DNA of 45,310 nucleotides from Alphaproteobacteria bacterium (lineage in GTDB: Bacteria > Pseudomonadota > Alphaproteobacteria > Sphingomonadales > JAKSBY01). Both the position numbers and the translations under genes were made by a program. How positions within the stretch are numbered: position 1 is the first letter of the stretch; each line of letters starts with the position of its first letter. The DNA is taken from NCBI GenBank assembly GCA_021774625.1, contig JAJFIV010000018.1:1-45310 (forward strand), read 5' to 3'. Below the pieces are notes generated by a model. That model searched no databases, was not told the DNA's origin, and saw only the letters and a program-made list of their open reading frames with translations. Of the stretch, positions 1 through 8,650 are shown piece by piece.

Positions 1-213
1 CGCCTCATGATAGCGGTCAAAAGAATGGATGCCTCTTTGTCCCCGGAACTCCCTGTCCCCGGAACTCCTGAGACGGTCAAGCGGCTGGAAGCAATACGCG
101 GCCCGGTGTCTGCAAATACCAAGACGATAGATGCCCTTGTATCGGCCATGAGTCCATATGTTGAATTCATCTCCTCCAACGGCGGTGGCCCCGGCGTGCG
201 GTTGAAAGAATGA
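1..213 (+). CDS. Unidentified reading frame open to the left edge (possible 3' end)
   Basis: This frame is open from the first base of the window to a TGA at 211-213, so it may be the 3' end of a gene that begins outside. The first ATG (position 7) has no room for a visible ribosome binding site. The protein is hydrophilic, Pro-rich near its start, and contains a short repeated peptide caused by a direct repeat of CCCCGGAACT at about 41-66. I recognise no family. It could also be a non-coding open frame; the call is weak. Confidence 0.3.
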   Translation, partial: RLMIAVKRMDASLSPELPVPGTPETVKRLEAIRGPVSANTKTIDALVSAMSPYVEFISSNGGGPGVRLKE

Positions 214-299
214 GGGAAAACGGTAGCGATTCATTGTATACTATTGTCTATTTGATTTTGTCTCCTTATACGCTTGGCTTTTGAGCGCGAAAGCAAAGC

Positions 300-1112
300 A
301 TGAATGACGAGCAACAGCAGAAAAAAATAAAGAGTTTGATCGAGGCGGGTGGTCGAATTCTGGGTGGAAGCGTGTCATCAGTAATAGCTGCGGCAATCGG
401 AGGGATCGTAGGTGGGGCCCCCGGAATCTTGGTGGGAGGGGCTGCTGGTGGTACTATAAATGAACTATTTGTCCATCTTGGGGAGGAATTTAGTCAGCGC
501 TATTTAAGTTATCGGGAGAAGGAACGTGTTGGGGCAACATTGGGAGGGATAATTGCTCTCGTCCAGGAAGCCCAAAGGTTAGGTGAGCAGCAGAGGGATG
601 ACGGCTTTTTTACGCGTCAGTCTGAAGGTCGGTCAGATGGAGAGGAAGTGCTTGAGGGAATTATCCAGGCGGCAAAAAGGGAGTATGAGGAAAAGAAGTT
701 GCCTTACCTTATGAAACTCGGAAAGCTTTCTTTTTTTCGGAAGGAACTAACTAAAGGCATCGGAGTCCAGTTAATTCACTTATCCGAAATGCTCTCTTAT
801 CAAGAATTGATCCTCATAGCGATAATTGGAAAAAACTCAAACAATTGCTTGCAACTTCGGCAAAGCACTTATGCAGGGTCAAAGCAAAAATTCGCAAATG
901 ACATCCTGTTGAATTCAATCCTGAATGACTTCAATCACATGGCAGGGCTTGGCCTTGTAACAAACGGTGGGGCAGGAGGAGTAGGAATTGCCTCATATGT
1001 GCCGGGAGGGATGAAATTGTTTGGTGCGGGTCTATGGCTATTCCATGGCTTGGAACTAAACGACATGCCGGTCGAGGAATTACAGCCTTATATTTCAATT
1101 TTGTGTGAATAA
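300..1112 (+). CDS. Gly/Ala-rich putative membrane-associated protein, unknown function
   Basis: A 270-residue protein that I cannot assign to a named family. Residues 17-52 form a Gly/Ala-rich hydrophobic stretch with small-residue repeats, like a glycine-zipper membrane hairpin; a second Gly-rich patch lies near residues 222-245. The middle (about 110-175) is helical and charged, rich in Glu/Lys, followed by a hydrophobic Leu/Ile stretch. The layout (N-terminal Gly zipper, helical bundle) recalls small membrane proteins of defence or toxin-like accessory genes, but that is only a resemblance. The gene is visibly more A+T-rich than the catabolic genes to its right and uses codons such as ATA and TTA freely, which suggests recent acquisition. 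The ATG at 300 is preceded only by a weak purine tract (GAAAGCAAAG). Confidence 0.6.
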   Translation: MNDEQQQKKIKSLIEAGGRILGGSVSSVIAAAIGGIVGGAPGILVGGAAGGTINELFVHLGEEFSQRYLSYREKERVGATLGGIIALVQEAQRLGEQQRDDGFFTRQSEGRSDGEEVLEGIIQAAKREYEEKKLPYLMKLGKLSFFRKELTKGIGVQLIHLSEMLSYQELILIAIIGKNSNNCLQLRQSTYAGSKQKFANDILLNSILNDFNHMAGLGLVTNGGAGGVGIASYVPGGMKLFGAGLWLFHGLELNDMPVEELQPYISILCE

Positions 1113-1184
1113 CCAACTGGTGCCAGCAACCGGGGTGTCTCGGTGCAGTGTACAGTACAGTTAATTGTTACTACCCTCTACAAA

Positions 1185-1364
1185 CTATCCAGCCTTCCCA
1201 TAATACTCATCCAGCCTGTCCAGTATCGCCAACCCCTGTTCCGGGTTGCCTTTCGCGGCTCTTGCGAGGAAGCGCACTTCGGTATCGAATTCGGCCAGGG
1301 CTTTTGAGGAAAAGTCCTGGAACAGTTTGCGGATAAGGATGCCGTCAGTAATTACACTGGTCTC
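1185..1364 (-). pseudogene. Truncated 3' end of an unidentified gene
   Basis: On the minus strand a frame without a start codon runs from just after a TAA to a TAG at 1185-1187. It encodes about 59 residues with normal, GC-rich host-like codon use; it contains a helical segment beginning DGILIRKLFQDF and ends DEYYGKAG. There is no ATG, GTG or TTG start with a ribosome binding site, and the reading frame overlaps the 3' end of the coiled-coil gene in another frame. The simplest reading is the surviving C-terminus of a gene cut off when the flanking A+T-rich genes arrived. I do not recognise the family. Alternatively it is the frameshifted tail of the coiled-coil gene. Confidence 0.45.
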
Positions 1365-1659
1365 TTATTTTCTCTCTAAATCTGTTGATGGATTGGCTGA
1401 TTGCATTGGATCTGCTTTTTTTGGTTTCTTTTTCCCTTTTCTTCTTGTTTCTTTGCTCTCTGGTTTTTGAGAGTTTGGCTTTCAATCGGGATACTGTCTG
1501 CTCGGCTGAGGAAATACTATTTTCCGTCTCTGATATTGTGCTGTTTAATTCCCGAATTTTAGCTTCAATATTGCTGATTTTTTCATTCGTATTTCTGCGA
1601 TCTTCTTCAAGGGCGCTAACTCGCTCTCGCCAATTCTCACATTGTTCCGGTGTTGCCAT
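1345..1659 (-). CDS. Small coiled-coil protein, unknown function
   Basis: A 104-residue, highly charged protein predicted by eye to be one long coiled coil: from about residue 10 to 95 hydrophobic residues recur at heptad spacing among Glu, Lys, Arg, Ser and Thr. There is no signal peptide, membrane segment or Cys cluster beyond C7 and C102. The ATG at 1659 has an excellent ribosome binding site (GAGGAGG, about 5 bases upstream), which makes it a real gene despite its simple composition. It is A+T-rich relative to the genes after 1825. Function is unknown; coiled-coil proteins of this size are often scaffold, phage-related or regulatory partners, none of which is shown here. Confidence 0.6.
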   Translation of the reverse strand: MATPEQCENWRERVSALEEDRRNTNEKISNIEAKIRELNSTISETENSISSAEQTVSRLKAKLSKTREQRNKKKREKETKKSRSNAISQSINRFREKIRDQCNY

Positions 1660-1824
1660 CGGGCCCTCCTCATCTATATCCGAATAGTCTGCGATATGAA
1701 GCAGCCTAACAATATACGTGAGAGTCAGGAAGAATTAAAATTTAGGGATATCGGGGGATAGTATACAATTTTTCGAAGCAATTTGCGCGGATCCCTCTCT
1801 CCTATCCATTTATGAGTTCATCTC

Positions 1825-2823
1825 TCACCCCACCCAGAACCCGTGCTTAAAGGGGTCATCATCATCGACGAAGATGGTGTTGAGGCCGGTGACCCTTGCC
1901 CAGCCTTCGATGGAGGGGATGATGGCATCATACTGGCCCACCCTGGCGACATCCTCGATGCGGCCGGTGAAGCGGCTGCCGATGATGCTTTCATGGATAT
2001 AGGCGTCTCCGGCCTTCAACTCACCGCGGGCATAGAGCTGCGCCATGCGGGCCGAGGTGCCGGTGCCGCAGGGCGAGCGGTCGATCGCCTGTTCGCCGTA
2101 AAAAACCGCATTCTTGCCGTCCGCGCCTTCGCCCGGCTCGCCGGTCCACATGATGTGGCGGATGCCGTTGATGGTGGGGTCTTCCGGATGGACGGGCACC
2201 ACCGATTTCGCCAGAATGTCGCGGATCACAGGGCTGAAACGGAGAATATCGGCGGCCGTCACGCTGTCGAGGCCGCCGTAACTTTCCTGCGGTTCTATAA
2301 TGGCGTAAAAATTGCCGCCATAGGCCACATCCATTTTGAGCGGCCCGAGGCCGGGACAGTCGATCTCGACGCCTTCCAGCGCCAGGAAAGCCGGCACATT
2401 GCGCAGTTTGACTGAAAGGACCTTGCCGTCATTTTCGGTATAATCAATGACAAGGGTTCCGGCCGGCGCGTCCAGCACCAGAAGACCGGGCGTGCGCGGT
2501 TTCAGCATGCCGTGCTCGATCCCGGCGGTGACCGCGCCGATGGTGCCGTGCCCGCACACGGGCAGGCAGCCGGTGGTTTCCAGATAGAGGATCGCCGCAT
2601 CGGCATCCTCGCTGACGGGCGGATAGAGAATGGCGCCCGACATTTGCGCATGGCCGCGCGGCTCAAACATCAGGGAGCGGCGGATCCAGTCATGATTTTC
2701 GATAAAATCCTGACGCTTTTCGCTCATGGTGGCACCCTGTAAATTCGGCACCGCGCCCGTCACCAGCCGCAACGGGTTGCCGCAGGTATGGGTGTCGATA
2801 CAGAAAAAGGTATGGCGCGCCAT
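1825..2823 (-). CDS. 4-hydroxyproline 2-epimerase / proline racemase family
   Basis: A 332-residue member of the proline racemase family. These cofactor-free cytoplasmic enzymes use two cysteines as acid and base to invert C2 of proline or trans-4-hydroxy-L-proline. Both are present: C90 in the CGHGTIG motif and C252 in DRSPCGTGTSA. The second Cys argues against the trans-3-hydroxyproline dehydratase subgroup, which carries Thr there. The gene starts 8 bp after the DapA-family lyase gene, behind an AGGGA site, so the two are cotranscribed. That neighbour type is typical of hydroxyproline catabolism, which favours 4-hydroxyproline epimerase over proline racemase. No D-hydroxyproline oxidase/dehydrogenase or 2-oxoglutarate-semialdehyde dehydrogenase is in the window. 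Confidence 0.87.
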   Translation of the reverse strand: MARHTFFCIDTHTCGNPLRLVTGAVPNLQGATMSEKRQDFIENHDWIRRSLMFEPRGHAQMSGAILYPPVSEDADAAILYLETTGCLPVCGHGTIGAVTAGIEHGMLKPRTPGLLVLDAPAGTLVIDYTENDGKVLSVKLRNVPAFLALEGVEIDCPGLGPLKMDVAYGGNFYAIIEPQESYGGLDSVTAADILRFSPVIRDILAKSVVPVHPEDPTINGIRHIMWTGEPGEGADGKNAVFYGEQAIDRSPCGTGTSARMAQLYARGELKAGDAYIHESIIGSRFTGRIEDVARVGQYDAIIPSIEGWARVTGLNTIFVDDDDPFKHGFWVG

Positions 2824-2831
2824 GGCGGTCC

Positions 2832-3734
2832 CTAAAGGTCGATATCCGGCCGGGTGGCAAGGGCCGTTTCGACCGCCTGGATAACGGCGGCCCGCTGCCT
2901 CCCTTCAAGCTTCAGCCGCGGCGCGCGGACCATTTCCGAGCCGCGCCCGGCGACCTGTTCCGCCAGCTTGATATTCTGCACAAAGGTTGGCACCGCATCG
3001 AGATGCAAAAGCGGCATGAACCATTCATAGATTTTACGCGCCTCGTTCCAGCGGCCCGCCTCGGCCAGTTTGAACAGCGCCACGGATTCCGCCGGAAACA
3101 CATTGCACATGCCGGACACCCAGCCGACAGCGCCCAGCAGCATGCTTTCCAGCAGCACATCATCCAGCCCGCAAAACAGGATATAGCGGTCCCCCAGTTC
3201 CCGTTTCAGATCGACAAAGCGGTTGGCCGCGCCGGACGATTCCTTGATGGAAACAATATTTTCGATGGGGGACAGTTTTTTCAGCGTCTCCACCGTGATA
3301 TCCACGCCATAGGCCATCGGGTTGTTATAGGCCATGATGGGCAGGGACGTTGCTTCCGCCACTTTGCCGTAATGGGCCACCACTTCATGTTCCATGGATT
3401 TATAGGACATGCCGGGCAACAGCATCAGGCCGTCGAGTTTGGCCTCTTCGGCAGCTTTTGCTGTAACAATGGCATTGGCCGTCGTGAATTCCGCAATGCC
3501 GGTCAGGACAGTTGTATCGCCCGCAGCCTCCCGTGCAGCCGCCATCAGTTTGCGTTTTTCATCAAGATTTAAGGCGGTGTTCTCACCGACCGAACCCATA
3601 ATCACCAGCCCGTCAACGCCATCCTTGATCAGCGAGGCAAAGACCCGTTGGGTGGCGTCCAGATTGAGACTCTCATCCTCATTAAATTGTGTAGAGGCGG
3701 CGGGAAAAACGCCGCGCCAGGTGACTGTCATCAT
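2832..3734 (-). CDS. DapA/NAL-family lyase, probably pyrroline-4-hydroxy-2-carboxylate deaminase
   Basis: A 300-residue class I aldolase-fold protein of the dihydrodipicolinate synthase / N-acetylneuraminate lyase family. The Schiff-base lysine is K164 in VSIKESSG and the catalytic tyrosine is Y136 in IMAYNNP, at the positions expected for the family. Housekeeping DapA is not implied: the gene sits between an Lrp-type regulator and a hydroxyproline epimerase with gaps of 35 and 8 bp. In that context the likely reaction is deamination of delta-1-pyrroline-4-hydroxy-2-carboxylate to 2-oxoglutarate semialdehyde. Two adjacent ATG codons form the start, after a GGGAACGG purine tract. Other sugar-acid lyase activities cannot be excluded from sequence alone. 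Confidence 0.82.
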   Translation of the reverse strand: MMTVTWRGVFPAASTQFNEDESLNLDATQRVFASLIKDGVDGLVIMGSVGENTALNLDEKRKLMAAAREAAGDTTVLTGIAEFTTANAIVTAKAAEEAKLDGLMLLPGMSYKSMEHEVVAHYGKVAEATSLPIMAYNNPMAYGVDITVETLKKLSPIENIVSIKESSGAANRFVDLKRELGDRYILFCGLDDVLLESMLLGAVGWVSGMCNVFPAESVALFKLAEAGRWNEARKIYEWFMPLLHLDAVPTFVQNIKLAEQVAGRGSEMVRAPRLKLEGRQRAAVIQAVETALATRPDIDL

Positions 3735-3769
3735 CCGTTCCCAGGTTTTCCCGATTGTTGCCGCATGGA

Positions 3770-4246
3770 TCAGCGGCGGGCAAGGGGAATCTCGGTTTTT
3801 TTGATCACGGTGCGCAATGCGAAGGCGGACCTGATGCGGGCAACGCCGGGCAGGCGGGTCAGGTTTTCCATATGGATATGTTCATAATCGGTGGCGTCCT
3901 TGACGATGACGCGGATGATATAATCGGCATCGCCGGACATGAGGTAGCATTCCATCACCTCGGGCACGTCCTTCACCGCCTCTTCAAACCGGGCGAGATG
4001 TTCCTGCTGCTGACTGTCGAGGGTGACCTGAACGAAAACGCTGCCGGGCCGGCCGGACGCCGCCTGATTCATCAGCATCACATAGCCGTCAATGATTCGG
4101 CTTTCCTCCAGCAGTTTGACCCGCCTGAGACAGGCGGATTCCGACAGCCCCACCAGACCAGCCAGTTGAACATTGGAAAGCCGGCCATTGCGCTGAAGAT
4201 GGACCAGGATCGAACGATCAATATCATCAAGATCAGATATTCGCAT
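3770..4246 (-). CDS. Lrp/AsnC-family transcriptional regulator
   Basis: A 158-residue Lrp/AsnC regulator: an N-terminal winged helix-turn-helix (about residues 5-60, with LSNVQLAGLVGLSESACLRRV as recognition region) and a C-terminal RAM/AsnC ligand domain (about 70-150; the segment around YLMSGDADYIIRV is typical). Such proteins form octamers that sense amino acids. It is the first gene of the minus-strand hydroxyproline group and is divergent from alanine dehydrogenase, so it could act on both sides of the 4247-4387 intergenic region. In several bacteria an Lrp-type regulator next to ald controls it; whether the ligand here is alanine or hydroxyproline is unknown. Confidence 0.92.
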   Translation of the reverse strand: MRISDLDDIDRSILVHLQRNGRLSNVQLAGLVGLSESACLRRVKLLEESRIIDGYVMLMNQAASGRPGSVFVQVTLDSQQQEHLARFEEAVKDVPEVMECYLMSGDADYIIRVIVKDATDYEHIHMENLTRLPGVARIRSAFALRTVIKKTEIPLARR

Positions 4247-4266
4247 AAAAGTTATCTATATATATT

Positions 4267-4289
4267 TTTTACGCAAGAAGCTGCGAAAA
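4267..4289. promoter_or_regulatory. Possible Lrp-type operator between the lrp-like gene and ald
   Basis: The divergent intergenic region contains an imperfect inverted repeat, TTTT-a-CGCA-N6-TGCG-AAAA, at 4267-4289. A further CGCAAG copy lies near 4312. The surrounding DNA is A+T-rich, as is usual for Lrp-family sites. Position between the regulator and its likely targets suggests an operator; this is inference. Confidence 0.35.
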
Positions 4290-4387
4290 TATTGCCTATT
4301 TACTCCATCTTCGCAAGGAAATTCAGGAAGTGAGTGGATATACTCTGCCTACATTCCACCATCCATTTCGGGTTGAAGGAGACGGAC

Positions 4388-5506
<1,119 letters not shown>

Positions 5507-5540
5507 TTTATTGCCTTAGCTGGTCTATAGTCAGGCGCTT

Positions 5541-6518
5541 ATGACGCTGCCTACTGTTCATATTTTCTCCCTTGGCGGGACCATTGCCATGACCGGCGAT
5601 GGTGACGGCGTGAAGCCGTCGCTGAATGCAGATGACCTGATCCGAGCGGTACCGCTCCTGGAAGATGTGGCGGATATCCAGGCAACCAGCTTTCGCAATG
5701 TGCCAAGCGCCAATCTGACCATATCCGATCTGGCGGAGCTTTGCGCGGCCATTGACCGCGCCATTGCGGACGGCGCTGCCGGCATCGTCATTACCCAGGG
5801 CACCGACACGATGGAGGAATGCGCCTTTGCGCTGGATGTGATGCTGCGCACCGATACGCCGGTTATTATCACCGGCGCCATGCGGAACCCGACCCTGCCC
5901 GGCGCCGATGGTCCGGCCAACCTTCTGGCGGCGGTCCTTGGGGCGGCGTCATCGGCGCTGCGGGGTCTTGGCGTTCTGGTTATCATGAATGATGAAATTC
6001 ATGCGGCGCGCTGGGTGAGAAAATCCCACAGCATGAATGTGGCCGCATTTGGCTCGCCCGGTATTGGCCGTCTGGGGCGCATCGAGGAAGGCCGCGCGCG
6101 GGTTTTTTCAACATCTATCCCGACCCCGCATATTTCCTATAAAGACCTGAAGCGGGATGCCAGGGTTGCCCTGGTCACGGCTGCTTTGGAGGAGGACGGT
6201 TGTATTCTTCCGGAATTATCGGCCCTTGGCTATTCCGGGGTGGTAATCGCCGCCCTTGGTGGCGGGCATGTCTCGGAGGGTTTTGCCGTACGGGCCGGCG
6301 CACTGGCAAAGACAATGCCGGTTATTCTGTCGGCACGGATCGGCACCGGCGGTATTCTGCAAAATACCTACGGCTACCCCGGCTCAGAACGGGACCTGAT
6401 TGCGAAGGGATTGATCCCGGCCGGTTCCTATGATGCCGTCAAAGCCCGCCTTCTGTTGCTTCTTCTGCTGCGCTGCGGCCATCCTAAAAACGATATCCAA
6501 ACGTATTTCAGGCAATAA
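5541..6518 (+). CDS. L-asparaginase / glutaminase family protein
   Basis: A 325-residue asparaginase that hydrolyses asparagine (and perhaps glutamine) to the acid and ammonia. The N-terminal nucleophile motif SLGGTIAM carries T14, and the second motif TQGTDTMEE carries T88/D89 with the conserved downstream Lys in RWVRKSHS. There is no signal peptide, so it is probably cytoplasmic. The C-terminal ARLLLLLLL helix is typical of the family. The gene follows ald with a 34-bp gap, so the pair feeds alanine and asparagine nitrogen into metabolism. The upstream ribosome binding site is poor, which fits translation from a shared message. A terminator at 6779-6811 closes the unit. Confidence 0.93.
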   Translation: MTLPTVHIFSLGGTIAMTGDGDGVKPSLNADDLIRAVPLLEDVADIQATSFRNVPSANLTISDLAELCAAIDRAIADGAAGIVITQGTDTMEECAFALDVMLRTDTPVIITGAMRNPTLPGADGPANLLAAVLGAASSALRGLGVLVIMNDEIHAARWVRKSHSMNVAAFGSPGIGRLGRIEEGRARVFSTSIPTPHISYKDLKRDARVALVTAALEEDGCILPELSALGYSGVVIAALGGGHVSEGFAVRAGALAKTMPVILSARIGTGGILQNTYGYPGSERDLIAKGLIPAGSYDAVKARLLLLLLLRCGHPKNDIQTYFRQ

Positions 6519-6778
6519 TATTCAAAACAACAGCCTGGCGTTTTTTTAAACACTTCACCGCATAAAAATACACCCATGCCTGTCATTTGCTACATTGTCA
6601 CAACATTCCGGGCGCTGCCGTTACTGCGGATTATCGGGGCGTGCCGGATTTTTTGGAAGACTGAAGAAGATTGGATGTATGAATCTCATCAGGTTTTCCT
6701 CTTTGGCGTGCTGCTTTGCTTCGGCAGGCGGCATCCAAATCCCAAGCTGTTTGCTGAATAGCAGACAGCACGACCTTC

Positions 6779-6811
6779 GGGGCGGCCGGTCTAGGCTGCC
6801 CCGCTTTTTTT
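6779..6811 (+). terminator. Rho-independent terminator after the asparaginase gene
   Basis: GGGGCGGCC and GGCTGCCCC form a 9-bp stem with one mismatch around a 6-base loop, followed by GC and a run of seven T. It ends plus-strand transcription from ald/asparaginase and overlaps the 3' end of the convergent MarR gene. The 260 bases between 6519 and 6779 hold no gene that I can support. Confidence 0.75.
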
Positions 6812-7267
6812 GGCCTCGAAGTCCAGCTGAATTTCCGAAAGCTTGTCTAAAATGGCGCTGAGTTTCATCCGCTGTTCCGGATCAAGTTCCGCCAGCAGCG
6901 CCGCTTCATAAGCCAGGGCCATGGGCACGATATTCTCGTATATATCGCGGCCCAGGTCCGTGAGCGATAACACCGAGCGGCGTTTATCCTCTTTGGCGAA
7001 TTTTCGGGCGACTTTGCCGGTTTCCAGTAATTTGCTGACCGCGCGGGAAACGGCAACTTTATCCATGGCCGTGCGCTCGGCGACATCATTGGCCGAAAGA
7101 CCCGGATCTTCCCCCAATACGGCAACCACCCGCCATTCAGGCACAGTCAGCCCGAATTTTTGCTCATATAAATCGGCAATGGCTTGACTGATCCGGTTGC
7201 TGAGGACGGACAACCGGTAGGGCAGGAATTCCGCCAGCTTGAGAGTTGATCTGTGATTGTCGCCCAT
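6791..7267 (-). CDS. MarR-family transcriptional regulator of the tyrosine/homogentisate operon
   Basis: A 158-residue MarR-type winged-helix protein. Helices before residue 40 would form the dimer interface. The recognition region is near LSANDVAERTAMDKVAVSRAV (about 55-76), and the wing contains the basic DKRRSVLSLTDLG motif (about 95-110). MarR proteins are dimeric repressors released by small aromatic ligands. It is divergently transcribed from hppD, and the 112-bp intergenic region carries palindromes that fit a MarR dimer. Control by homogentisate, 4-hydroxyphenylpyruvate or a related acid is likely by context, not shown. Confidence 0.93.
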   Translation of the reverse strand: MGDNHRSTLKLAEFLPYRLSVLSNRISQAIADLYEQKFGLTVPEWRVVAVLGEDPGLSANDVAERTAMDKVAVSRAVSKLLETGKVARKFAKEDKRRSVLSLTDLGRDIYENIVPMALAYEAALLAELDPEQRMKLSAILDKLSEIQLDFEAKKSGAA

Positions 7268-7269
7268 AA

Positions 7270-7311
7270 AAGTAAGTTTTACTTGCTATTAGTTACATAT
7301 GTAACTATAAG
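7270..7311 (+). promoter_or_regulatory. hppD promoter with MarR-type operator palindromes
   Basis: A perfect 18-bp palindrome, TAGTTACATATGTAACTA, occupies 7290-7307. A second dyad, AAGTAA-N3-TTACTT, lies at 7270-7284 next to the MarR start codon. A promoter-like pair TTGCTA (7283-7288) and TATAAG (7306-7311) with a 17-base spacer places the large palindrome exactly between -35 and -10. That geometry fits repression of hppD and autorepression of the MarR gene. Motifs are seen directly; function is inferred. Confidence 0.65.
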
Positions 7312-7379
7312 ATTACCCTGTTACAGGTTACACAATTTCGTTGCAAACGCACGACAGAATTTTACGAAGGGGCAGGCTG

Positions 7380-8456
7380 ATGGCGGATCTTTATGAAAAT
7401 CCGATGGGGACCGACGGGTTTGAGTTTGTGGAATATACGGCGCCCGACCCGGAAAAATTGCGAACGCTGTTTGAACAGCTTGGTTTTCCGGCGACCCATA
7501 AACACCGCTCCAAGAATGTGACCCTGCACAAGCAGGGAGATATCAATTTCATTATCAATGCGGAACCGGGCAGTTTTGGTCAGGAATTCGCCACTGAGCA
7601 CGGGCCGTCCGCCTGCGCCATGGGATTCCGGGTCAAGGATGCCGCTTATGCGTTTAAGCGCGCAGTGGAATTGGGCGCCACTCCGGTGGAAAATCCGGTT
7701 GGCCCGATGGAGCTGAATATCCCCGCCATCAAGGGCATTGGCGGCAGCCGGCTTTATCTGGTGGACCGGTATGGTGAAAACACCATCTATGATGTTGATT
7801 TTGTCGCCATTCCCGGCGTGGATAGGTCGCTTGATGCGGGCCTGACCTATCTGGATCATGTCACCCATAACGTGCAACGGGGCAACATGGATCAATGGGC
7901 GGGGTTTTATGAGAAGCTCTTCGATTTCCGGGAAATCCGCTATTTTGATATTGAAGGCAAACTGACGGGGCTTCTCAGCCGGGCCATGACCAGTCCGTGC
8001 GGCAATATCCGCATTCCGATCAATGAATCCCGCGATGATAAATCCCAGATCGCCGAATATCTGAAGGAATATAAAGGGGAGGGTATTCAGCATATTGCCC
8101 TCGGTACCAATGATATTTATGGAACCGTGGATATTCTGAAATCCCGCAATGTACCGCTGCAGGATACCCCGGATACCTATTTCGATCTGATTGATGAGCG
8201 GCTGCCGGGGCATGGCGAGGATGTAGAGGCGCTGCGGGCCAGGCGGATTCTGATCGATGGCGCACCGACGGAAGGACAGGGGCTTTTACTGCAGATATTC
8301 ACCAAGACCGTGATCGGCCCGATCTTTTTCGAGATCATTCAGCGCAAGGGCAATGAGGGATTCGGGGAAGGCAATTTTCAGGCGCTTTTTGAATCCATTG
8401 AACTGGATCAGATCCGTCGCGGTGTTCTGGATGCCGAAGGAAATGCGGCAGAGTAA
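7380..8456 (+). CDS. hppD: 4-hydroxyphenylpyruvate dioxygenase
   Basis: A 358-residue non-haem Fe(II) dioxygenase that converts 4-hydroxyphenylpyruvate to homogentisate, the entry step of aerobic tyrosine breakdown. It has two vicinal-oxygen-chelate halves. The three iron ligands are visible as H160 (YLDHVTHNV), H238 (IQHIALGTND) and E318 (IFFEIIQRKG), in nearly the same positions as in characterised bacterial enzymes. I chose the ATG at 7380 (after GAAGGGGCAGG) over the in-frame ATG at 7341, because homology starts at once with MADLYENPMGTDGFEF. It heads the operon hppD-hmgA-fah-aminotransferase and is divergent from a MarR regulator. Confidence 0.96.
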   Translation: MADLYENPMGTDGFEFVEYTAPDPEKLRTLFEQLGFPATHKHRSKNVTLHKQGDINFIINAEPGSFGQEFATEHGPSACAMGFRVKDAAYAFKRAVELGATPVENPVGPMELNIPAIKGIGGSRLYLVDRYGENTIYDVDFVAIPGVDRSLDAGLTYLDHVTHNVQRGNMDQWAGFYEKLFDFREIRYFDIEGKLTGLLSRAMTSPCGNIRIPINESRDDKSQIAEYLKEYKGEGIQHIALGTNDIYGTVDILKSRNVPLQDTPDTYFDLIDERLPGHGEDVEALRARRILIDGAPTEGQGLLLQIFTKTVIGPIFFEIIQRKGNEGFGEGNFQALFESIELDQIRRGVLDAEGNAAE

Positions 8457-8516
8457 TTCCGTGTATTTCGACTTTGCTCAAGATGAACGGAAGTGATGAA
8501 TATTAGCAAGTAAACA

Positions 8517-8614
8517 CCGTTCGGGCTGAGTGAGGCGGAGTCTCGTATCGAAGTCCGGGGATGGCTCCACCCTTCGATACACCTTTGCTGCGCAAAGGCA
8601 CTCAGGGTGAACGG
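8517..8614. repeat. 98-bp palindromic intergenic repeat, copy 1
   Basis: Starts CCGTTCGGGCTGAG and ends CTCAGGGTGAACGG, so its ends are near-complementary; internal segments (TCGTATCGAAGT... and CCTTCGATAC, then CCTTTGC-TGC-GCAAAGG) also pair. An inverted copy of exactly the same length is at 20528-20625. The core resembles the TTCG-GGCTGAG / CTCAG-GGTGAACG intergenic palindromes common in alphaproteobacteria. It sits between hppD and hmgA and would fold in the message. Confidence 0.8.
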
Positions 8615-8650
8615 AATGACCGGTTGCAAATGAATGAAGGAGGGTAACAT

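Noticed and set aside
6576-6861. Short plus-strand frames after the asparaginase gene
   Set aside because: No ribosome binding site, no family, and they run through the terminator into the MarR gene's 3' end.
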